59,277 bases of DNA from Nitrospirota bacterium (GTDB taxonomy: Bacteria > Nitrospirota > Nitrospiria > SBBL01 > JAADHI01): the NCBI GenBank assembly GCA_029261195.1, contig JAJDBU010000036.1, positions 70,087-129,363 of the forward strand, in the 5' to 3' direction. Position numbers and translations under genes: made by a program. The notes below the pieces were generated by a model. The model was not told the DNA's origin and ran no database searches. It saw nothing but the letters and a program-made list of their open reading frames with translations. Shown here in pieces: positions 33,768 to 40,617 of this stretch (position 1 is its first letter; every line of letters starts with the position of its first letter).

Positions 33768-34001
33768 CTAGGCTTTCCGAACATAGATCTTGATCAGCCC
33801 TTCTTCTACCTCGACAAGGTCAAGCAGCTCATTACCGCTGCTTTTACACCAAACCGGCATGTCTTTCTTAATCCCGGCATCATCTGAAAGAACCTCTAGT
33901 ATCTGTTCAGGAGACATCTCTTTTATTTTTTTTGATGTGAGAATCACTGGAATCGGACAGTAGAGTCCAAGGGTGTCTAAAGTTAAATCGGCTGAGATCA
34001 T
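33768..34001 (-). CDS. tusA: TusA/SirA-type sulfur carrier protein
   Basis: 77 residues with the family motif LGLYCPIPVI, whose Cys accepts persulfide sulfur. TusA-type proteins relay sulfur from a cysteine desulfurase to thiolation or sulfur-oxidation pathways. The start overlaps the cysteine desulfurase-like gene by four bases, so the two are coupled. A second Cys at about 51 (VWCKSS) is unusual and may matter for relay. Confidence 0.85.
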   Translation of the reverse strand: MISADLTLDTLGLYCPIPVILTSKKIKEMSPEQILEVLSDDAGIKKDMPVWCKSSGNELLDLVEVEEGLIKIYVRKA

Positions 34002-35179
34002 CCGCTCTGCCCTCCTATCCGCATTTTATAAAGGGGGGAAACCTGGCGCAATGTCTCAACGCACTCTGGAAAGATTTCAAGCAGACTTGAAATCTGGGCG
34101 TCAGTGGTCCCGATACCCAGGCTGAAGACAATCCCGCCCTGTGCCACGTTGCCGGGGAGGCCGATCGCGCTTAGAACGGGGGAAATCTTCAATGCGTCGG
34201 AACTACACGATGACCCGCTCGCTGCCATGATGCCGTGCTTTTCCAGGGCCTGAACGAGAGCCTGTCCATCTAAATATTCCACGGCAAAGCTGGCGATATG
34301 AGGGAGGCGATGTTCACGGCTTCCGGTCAGGTGAAGCAATGGAACAGATTTGAGTAGGCCATCGATCAGGTGGTCACGCAGCAGGGTCAGACGATTCACT
34401 TCGCGGGTCATTCGTTTTTTCGCCTCAAAGGCGGCAAAGCCCATTCCCACAATACCCGGCACATTTTCCGTGCCTGCCCGTCTTCCTGCCTCCTGTATGC
34501 CCCCTTCTATCAGAGGAGAGATTCTTGTGCCTCTTCGGACATAGAGGCAGCCGATTCCCTTCGGGCCGTAAAAAGGCTGCGCTGCAAAGGCGGCAAGGTC
34601 GATGCCCGATAATTCGCAATCAAAGGGAATCACTCCGATTGTCGCAACGGCATCGGTGTGAAAAAAGACATCGGCCTCTTGTGTGATTTGTCCGATCTCT
34701 TCAATGGCTTGAACCGTCCCGATTTCATTGTTGGCATGAAGGATAGACACCAGGACCGTGTTGTCTCGAATGGCTTCTGCGACCTGGGTTGCTGTCACCC
34801 GACCCCTACTATCGACTGCTAGGCAAGTGACAGAATAACCTTCTTTTTCGAGGTGTTTGAAGGGGTGGGCAACGGAATAATGTTCAATGTTTGTTGTGAT
34901 GATGTGCCGCCCTTTTTTCTGCCGCGCAGCAAGAACGCCCTTGATCGCCAGGTTGTTGGCTTCACTCCCGGAGGCGGTAAAGATCAGTTCGCGTGGTTCA
35001 CAGTTGATGAGTTGCGCAATCTGCCTGCGTGCGTTTTCCAGGGCTTTACGCGGGGCGGCAGCATATTGATGACGACTCTGAGGGTTTCCAAAATGTTCCG
35101 ATAAAAAGGGGGTCATCGCAGAATAAGCCTCCGGTGAGAGGGGCGTCGCTGCGATGTAATCCAGGTAGATTGTTTCCAT
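33998..35179 (-). CDS. cysteine desulfurase-like protein lacking the PLP lysine
   Basis: 393 residues of IscS/NifS fold. It keeps the stacking His100 (IEHYSVAHP), N151 (ANNEIGTVQ), D176 (HTDAV) and the sulfur-accepting Cys325 in ASGSSC. Where IscS has S-A-H-K-F/I-Y-G-P-K-G, this protein reads AAQPFYGPKG: the Schiff-base lysine is Pro202 and the neighbouring His is Gln201. The Gln that contacts PLP (E. coli Q183) is Ala179. Classic desulfurase chemistry should be impaired, so it may be a persulfide carrier or scaffold, or use another lysine. It is coupled to tusA. Confidence 0.85.
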   Translation of the reverse strand: METIYLDYIAATPLSPEAYSAMTPFLSEHFGNPQSRHQYAAAPRKALENARRQIAQLINCEPRELIFTASGSEANNLAIKGVLAARQKKGRHIITTNIEHYSVAHPFKHLEKEGYSVTCLAVDSRGRVTATQVAEAIRDNTVLVSILHANNEIGTVQAIEEIGQITQEADVFFHTDAVATIGVIPFDCELSGIDLAAFAAQPFYGPKGIGCLYVRRGTRISPLIEGGIQEAGRRAGTENVPGIVGMGFAAFEAKKRMTREVNRLTLLRDHLIDGLLKSVPLLHLTGSREHRLPHIASFAVEYLDGQALVQALEKHGIMAASGSSCSSDALKISPVLSAIGLPGNVAQGGIVFSLGIGTTDAQISSLLEIFPECVETLRQVSPLYKMRIGGQSG

Positions 35180-35211
35180 GTTACCTACCTGTACACAGGC
35201 AAAGAAGGTGC

Positions 35212-36090
35212 TTAGCTCGCCTTCTTTGCCTGCTTAAAAACAAACAGGCTGAAGATGAGCCATTTTGAAGGATCGAAATTGTACCACAAGGGACCATTGC
35301 GATAGTCGCGAGGAAAGTTATGGTGATAGTTGTGGTAGCCTTCGCCAAAGGTGATGAGAGAGATCCACCAGTTGTCCCGGCTGCTATTCGCATCACCGTA
35401 GGGCTGAGAACCCCAGATGTGGCAGATTGAGTTGATAAAAAAAGTTGAGTTTAATACGAGGAAGAGCCTTAAGCCTCCGGCCAGCAGGAGGCATGCGACG
35501 CCCCCGATCCATCCCCGGTTCAGGAAGCCGAGTACAAAGGGGAAAACAAGGCCCGAAATCACGAGCAGTGCATAATTGTTGTGCTGCCACATAATCCTCG
35601 GATTTTTACGAAGCGCCGTTTTATACTTCTCTCTGGCCTGAAGATTCGGGGAGGGGTCTTTGTGGAAAATCCATAGGACGTGGCTCCACCAGAATCCACG
35701 CAGGGCATTGTAAGGGTCTTCATCTGTATCGGTTTTTGCGTGGTGACGGATGTGGTCGGAGCACCATTTGAGCGCCGAGTTCTCCATCGCCCATCCTCCC
35801 GAAATCAGAAAATAAATCTCAACCCAGGGTTTGCATGTAAAACTACGGTGAGAAAAAAGCCGATGATAACCGACTGTAATGCCCAGGCCGGTCATAATGT
35901 ACAAGACAGTAAAAAGGATCCAGTCAAAGGCTGTATAGCCATATAGATAGCCAAAAAGTGGAACAGCGATCATTGCCCCGAGGCTAACCGCAGAAAAGAC
36001 AATAACGGTTGGATAATCAATAATCTGTTTGATCTCTTTCGGATTGCTTTCCGAAGTCGCCAATGGAGAAGACTTGCTTTGTGCCATCAC
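35212..36090 (-). CDS. membrane fatty acid desaturase (acyl-CoA delta-9 type)
   Basis: 292 residues, four or so membrane segments. The three histidine boxes that hold the di-iron centre are HRLFSHR (about 76), HIRHHAKTD (about 114) and HNYHHNFP (about 246). It should introduce a cis double bond into saturated acyl chains in the inner membrane, using oxygen, for membrane fluidity. Start ATG at 36090; the next Met (MAQSKS) is an equal alternative. The ~160 bases upstream, shared with the divergent peptidase gene, hold the promoters. Confidence 0.9.
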   Translation of the reverse strand: MMAQSKSSPLATSESNPKEIKQIIDYPTVIVFSAVSLGAMIAVPLFGYLYGYTAFDWILFTVLYIMTGLGITVGYHRLFSHRSFTCKPWVEIYFLISGGWAMENSALKWCSDHIRHHAKTDTDEDPYNALRGFWWSHVLWIFHKDPSPNLQAREKYKTALRKNPRIMWQHNNYALLVISGLVFPFVLGFLNRGWIGGVACLLLAGGLRLFLVLNSTFFINSICHIWGSQPYGDANSSRDNWWISLITFGEGYHNYHHNFPRDYRNGPLWYNFDPSKWLIFSLFVFKQAKKAS

Positions 36091-36254
36091 ATTTTCCTCA
36101 ATCTATCCTTAATACGGTTTAAGCCATTTTTTTAGAACGTTAAAATTGCGAATATTATACAGAACTCGCTTTCCTCAATACAATCACTTTATATTTTCCC
36201 TCACTATCTCGCTACTCTTCCTTGCTAGATTGTAAAATATAAAAACCAGGGGAG

Positions 36255-37340
36255 ATGGATAATGTTGTTTGGCGGAGAGAACAGTCATTGCCGAAAATTG
36301 CGACCTTGACTCTAAGTCCTAGCCCTGATAAAAGTTTCAGGATGCCCCCCTCTGCGGATCATATTCGTGACATGGTTCAGATTGCATTGGGCCATACTCC
36401 ACAACATAATGCGATGATCGTTTACGATCAGAACTCAGAGCTGGCTTGTCTGCTTTCAGAGGCTTATCGTAGCCTCTTGCCAGGTGCAATTTCCGTCGAT
36501 TTTGATCAGAATGATGCGGAAACCATTATGTCCATTTGGAACACCCTGTCCCCGGGAGACCTGGTCATTCTCATACAATCGACCAGTTTTCGCCTGAGTC
36601 GTTTCCGTATTCGCCTGGAACTGTTCAACCGGAAACTGAAGGTCATTGAGCATCCCCATCTTTCCCGTATCCACAAAGATGAAATTCCGGTTTATCTGGA
36701 TTCACTCGCTTATGATCCGAACTATTACCGTAGCGTCGGTCCCTGGCTCAAACGAAAAATCGATCACGCGTCAAAAATCGAACTCGTTTGTGAAGGCGCG
36801 ACACTGGTTTACAATTCCATTTTTTGCGGAGCTAAAATGAATATCGGCTGTTACGATGACATGAAAAATATCGGAGGGCAATTCCCGATCGGGGAGGTTT
36901 TTACTGAACCGGAACAACTTGAGCAGGTCAACGGTGCGATAAAGATATTCGCCTTTGGTGATATGGATTTCACGGTCAATGTGCCTGAGAAACCCGTCAC
37001 TGCCTTGATTGAAAAAGGTGTACTTGTTGACGCTCCGGGCGCACCGGAATCTTTTCAGATTGTTCTGGATGAAATCAGGAAACAGGAGGAAGTTGTCTGG
37101 GTGCGGGAACTCGGTTTTGGTTTAAACCGGGCCTTCACACGGACACAGCGTGTCCACGACATCGGGACCTATGAACGTCTCTGCGGCATCCATCTCTCGC
37201 TCGGCATCAAACATCTACAATATAAAAAGAAGATGTTTCCCAAAAAGGGCGGTTTTCATGTGGACGTTTTTGTCGATGTCCAGCAGGTTACAATCGACGA
37301 GCAAGTCGTTTTTAAAGAAGCGGAATACCAGATGCATTAG
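36255..37340 (+). CDS. M29-like aminopeptidase
   Basis: 361 residues. The C-terminal two thirds carry blocks of the M29 (aminopeptidase T/AmpS) family: GGQFPIGEVFTEPE with an expected metal-ligand Glu, RELGFGLNRAFT, and IHLSLGIKH...GGFHVDVFVD with His and Asp ligands. The first ~100 residues are less typical. It should be a cytoplasmic metal-dependent peptidase or an inactive relative; some expected ligands are hard to confirm by eye. A second possible start is at about 36,342 (MPPSAD). Confidence 0.7.
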   Translation: MDNVVWRREQSLPKIATLTLSPSPDKSFRMPPSADHIRDMVQIALGHTPQHNAMIVYDQNSELACLLSEAYRSLLPGAISVDFDQNDAETIMSIWNTLSPGDLVILIQSTSFRLSRFRIRLELFNRKLKVIEHPHLSRIHKDEIPVYLDSLAYDPNYYRSVGPWLKRKIDHASKIELVCEGATLVYNSIFCGAKMNIGCYDDMKNIGGQFPIGEVFTEPEQLEQVNGAIKIFAFGDMDFTVNVPEKPVTALIEKGVLVDAPGAPESFQIVLDEIRKQEEVVWVRELGFGLNRAFTRTQRVHDIGTYERLCGIHLSLGIKHLQYKKKMFPKKGGFHVDVFVDVQQVTIDEQVVFKEAEYQMH

Positions 37341-37373
37341 GGTTTGTATCCCCTTCCTTGACCGGGAGAGATC

Positions 37374-37652
37374 TTAGGGCTTCGCCACCTCCTGTGCTGT
37401 CTTCGCTTTAATGACCAAGGCATGAATTTCTCCCCCTATTTCTTCTCTCAATACATCAAAAACCATCCGGTTCCGATTGAGCAGGGAAACCCCTTCAAAC
37501 TGCTCAGAAACGACGTATAGCGTGTAATGCCCCCCCCCTCCTGCAGCAGCGTGTCCCGCATGTTTCCAGCTATCGTCAATGACTTCAACGATGTTTGCAG
37601 AAAGTTCATTTTCCATTTTGGAAATAATTTTTTCTTTGGTCGCTTGTGCCAT
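37374..37652 (-). CDS. BolA-family protein
   Basis: 92 residues, family size. The BolA core is clear: DDSWKHAGHAAAGGGGHYTL, then FEGVSLLNRNRMVFDVLREE and IHALVIKAKT. The conserved His of the HAGH region is where an iron-sulfur cluster is shared with a monothiol glutaredoxin in known members. It acts in the cytoplasm in iron-sulfur or redox regulation. The glutaredoxin partner is not in this window. Confidence 0.9.
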   Translation of the reverse strand: MAQATKEKIISKMENELSANIVEVIDDSWKHAGHAAAGGGGHYTLYVVSEQFEGVSLLNRNRMVFDVLREEIGGEIHALVIKAKTAQEVAKP

Positions 37653-37846
37653 TTTTCCTCTTCTATATTAAGAAGTCACTTTCCATTGATTAAGCTCTTT
37701 AGGTGACTACTCACTACCTCAGGGTTTCTGTAAGATGCTGTATATCGAGGAAATTTATCTCGTGCCGTGACCAGTGATGAAGACGTGCAAAAACAAAAAA
37801 AGGTAAAGAGCCTTAAGGCATTGAAAGTATTCAAGAAAAATTTTGG

Positions 37847-37917
37847 TTGGGGGACAAGGGGTCGAACCTTGATTAACAGAGTCAGAGTCTGCCGTCCTGC
37901 CATTAGACGATCCCCCA
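37847..37917 (-). tRNA. tRNA-Gln (anticodon CTG)
   Basis: Cloverleaf with acceptor TGGGGGA/TCCCCCA, anticodon stem GCAGA/TCTGT with loop CTCTGAC (anticodon CTG) and T-arm with GGTTCGACCCC. CCA is not fully encoded. The 5' region of the transcript lies to the right, and no other tRNA is adjacent. Confidence 0.9.
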
Positions 37918-38172
37918 ATAAAGTAATGCTCAGGACCATAATCAAAAGAAGAGGTACTGTCAAGAATCTTGTGTAACACACTTGTTCCATATACTGCGAT
38001 GTGCTAAAATTCCCTTCTGTTTTTAACCCTTGAGTACAATCATTGATCTTAACCCTACTCTATACAGACCCGCATATGCAGTCCGGAGATATCTTCTTTC
38101 TTACCCTTAGATTGATCAAGTCATCTTAATCATTTTATCTTTAAAAAAATTTAAAAAAACGTAGAGGTTTTA

Positions 38173-38943
38173 TTGTTTCTTGATCGAAATACGCTATCTC
38201 TCAGGGAGCATTTCAATCGTAGCTTTGAAATCGTTCAGGTTGATTCAGACCTGTTATTGGAGGAAGTCCTCCGATTAAGGTATCAGGTCTTTTGTATTGA
38301 AAATAGACTGGCTGACAATAAAAAATTTACAAATTCCATGGAACAGGATCTTTATGATCATCGCTCCGTCCACCGACTCGTTCGGCACAAAGAAACAGGG
38401 ACATTTATTGCCCACGTCAGATTGATTCTACCGGACCTAGACAATCCAGAAGATCGGTTTCCTATGGAGAACTACTGTAAGATAACCGACCAAGAAAACC
38501 TGATCTTCCACAAGAAGGTTTCCAGAACTTCGTTGGCTGAAGTCTCCCGTTTCCTCATTTCAAAAGAACGTGAACGGCAGGTGATCCTGGCAACAGCGAC
38601 ATCGGGCGCAGGTTCGATTTATCGAAAAGAAGATGGGCCTCACAGCTTCCTTCTGCTCCATGGACTCATCACGGCGGGTCTCCGCATGGCGATGGAGATA
38701 AAAAGTACTTATTTATATGCATGTATACAAACCCCTTTATTTAGATTGCTCCGGAAATTTGGAATCCATTTTATTAAGATCGGTCCACCGGTTGAGTACC
38801 ATGGACTTAGATTCCCCTGTCTTGGGACGACAGAGTCCTTCTTGTCCGGAATTTACAAGCATCGGCCGGATCTATGGGAACTTATAACGGAAGACGGCGA
38901 GTTGGCGCCGCAAATACAAGACCCATCCCTTTGTCAGAACTGA
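38173..38943 (+). CDS. PEP-CTERM/exosortase-associated acyltransferase
   Basis: 256 residues with a TTG start (GTAGAGG upstream); no internal ATG precedes the conserved block. The GNAT-like fold of the LuxI/N-acyl amino acid synthase kind shows RYQVFCIENRLADNKKF, VHRLVRHKETGTFIAHVRLI and AEVSRFLISKER. This family is usually annotated as acyltransferase associated with PEP-CTERM/exosortase systems. It probably makes an N-acyl amino acid or related lipid, perhaps a signal. It leads an operon-like set ending in a c-di-GMP protein. Confidence 0.8.
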   Translation: MFLDRNTLSLREHFNRSFEIVQVDSDLLLEEVLRLRYQVFCIENRLADNKKFTNSMEQDLYDHRSVHRLVRHKETGTFIAHVRLILPDLDNPEDRFPMENYCKITDQENLIFHKKVSRTSLAEVSRFLISKERERQVILATATSGAGSIYRKEDGPHSFLLLHGLITAGLRMAMEIKSTYLYACIQTPLFRLLRKFGIHFIKIGPPVEYHGLRFPCLGTTESFLSGIYKHRPDLWELITEDGELAPQIQDPSLCQN

Positions 38944-38958
38944 AAGTTTCAATCTGAA

Positions 38959-39402
38959 ATGAAAACGGCCATCATCGTACTCATCCTCATCCTTCATGCT
39001 GCTGTTGTTCCGGGTGTTTATGCACAAGACAAGTCTCCGCTTGACACGCTGGATGTCGTGGCACATCCGGAAGTCCGGCAACAAAATATTTCAAGGAATG
39101 TGCTTCGTGCGATCTTTGGTATGCGTCTCCGGAAATGGCCTGACGGCATGCCGATAAAGGTCTTTGTTTTAAGGGACGATGCGCCATTTCATGTCGCATT
39201 TTCTAAAGAGATCCTGCATGTTTTTCCTCATCAACTACGGCGTGCCTGGGATAGGTTGGTCTATTCCGGGACGGGACAATCGCCCTTCGAGGTCACTTCA
39301 GTAGAGGAGATGAGGGAAAAAATAAGAAATGTCCCTGGAGCAATTGGTTATTTACCATCAATAAAAAGAGACAAACATGTCAATATTCTGCAAGTGCGCT
39401 AA
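38959..39402 (+). CDS. phosphate-binding-like (PBP superfamily) periplasmic protein
   Basis: 147 residues with a cleavable signal peptide (about 1-22, VPGVYA|QD). The mature part (LDVVAHPEVRQQNISRNVLR, then FGMRLRKWPDGMPIKVFVLR, and GAIGYLPS) matches the small PBP-like family often next to porins and c-di-GMP proteins. It is half the size of a transport-type binding protein, so it may be a sensor partner. It starts 15 bases after the acyltransferase and overlaps the porin gene by 26 bases, so it is coupled. Confidence 0.75.
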   Translation: MKTAIIVLILILHAAVVPGVYAQDKSPLDTLDVVAHPEVRQQNISRNVLRAIFGMRLRKWPDGMPIKVFVLRDDAPFHVAFSKEILHVFPHQLRRAWDRLVYSGTGQSPFEVTSVEEMREKIRNVPGAIGYLPSIKRDKHVNILQVR

Positions 39403-40594
39403 AGATTTTTATCTTAAAATAACAGTGAGTTTCTGTTTCATTTTTTTATTTCAGATTTCGAGTGCCCATGCGCTTCGTCCAGGTTTGTTCGATACCCTTC
39501 AGATTCATGGTTTTGCCAGCCAGGGTTTTATTCAAACCTCAGAGAATTTCTTTTTCGGAAAAAGTGAAGACGGCAGTTTTGATTTTAGAGAACTGGGCCT
39601 GAATGCATCGTTTCGGCCCGATCCGGACCTCCAATTTTCCGTTCAGGCCCTATCAAGACGTTCGGGAGAAGGGAGCGACGGAGAGGTCCGTTTAGATTAC
39701 GGCTTCATTGACTACAACGTAATATCAAACGGATCAACCAGTGTAGGGTTTCGCTTAGGAAGAATCAAAAACCCGCTGGGTCTTTACAACGACACACGGG
39801 ATGTCGCCTTTACAAGACCGTCTATCCTTCTGCCCCAATCGATCTATTTTGATCGCACCCGCAACCTGGCTCTTTCCTCCGACGGCATCTCTTATTATTC
39901 CGAACACCGGAACGACTCAGGCAATCTGTTTTATCAGCTTGAAGTCGGTTTTCCTGATGTCGGCGATGAAGAAACAAAACTCGCCTTTCTCAGAGGACAA
40001 CTAAAGTCTGGCAGCCTCAAGGAAAAAACCTCGTATATCAGCCGCCTCATCTTTGAGCGGGGCGGGGGGAGGATACGCCTGGGTGTCAGCGGGGCAATCG
40101 TCAATATTCAGTTCCAACCGACGGTACCAAACACTGCATCTGGGACTATTCGCTTCAGTCCGCTCATTTTTTCCGCCCAATACAATGTCGAACGATGGAG
40201 CATTACATCCGAATATGCGCTTCGCAACACAAAATTCAAAAATGTTGGAGTGATTAAAAGCCTGAATCTGACTGGCGAGAGTTATTACCTCCAGGGGTCT
40301 TATCGAGTCATTGATAACCTGGAAGGTTTCGTCCGTTATGATGTCCTCTTTCAGGACAGGGATGATCACGGAGGAGATGCGTTTTTCGCCGCAACAGGTA
40401 GCCCCAAACACACCCAATTTGCAAAAGACTGGACGGTTGGCCTGCGATGGGATATGACTGACTCACTGATGTCTCGCATTGAATACCACAATATCGACGG
40501 AACCGGCTGGCTTGCGCCTTTGGACAACCCGGATTCTTTTAAAATAAAACGGCGATGGGATATGTTTGCGCTGTTATTCTCATATCGCTTCTAA
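39377..40594 (+). CDS. outer-membrane porin-like beta-barrel protein
   Basis: 405 residues with a signal peptide ending near SSAHA (about 30). The mature part has alternating hydrophobic strands with aromatic belts and ends in an aromatic residue (LLFSYRF), the outer-membrane insertion signal. The opening IHGFASQGFIQTSENFFFGK is typical of the TonB-independent porin-like proteins found beside PBP-like proteins and GGDEF proteins. It probably forms a channel for a small molecule sensed by the neighbouring system. Confidence 0.8.
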   Translation: MSIFCKCAKDFYLKITVSFCFIFLFQISSAHALRPGLFDTLQIHGFASQGFIQTSENFFFGKSEDGSFDFRELGLNASFRPDPDLQFSVQALSRRSGEGSDGEVRLDYGFIDYNVISNGSTSVGFRLGRIKNPLGLYNDTRDVAFTRPSILLPQSIYFDRTRNLALSSDGISYYSEHRNDSGNLFYQLEVGFPDVGDEETKLAFLRGQLKSGSLKEKTSYISRLIFERGGGRIRLGVSGAIVNIQFQPTVPNTASGTIRFSPLIFSAQYNVERWSITSEYALRNTKFKNVGVIKSLNLTGESYYLQGSYRVIDNLEGFVRYDVLFQDRDDHGGDAFFAATGSPKHTQFAKDWTVGLRWDMTDSLMSRIEYHNIDGTGWLAPLDNPDSFKIKRRWDMFALLFSYRF

Positions 40595-40617
40595 ACTGCT
40601 CGTAGAGTAATTCACTT

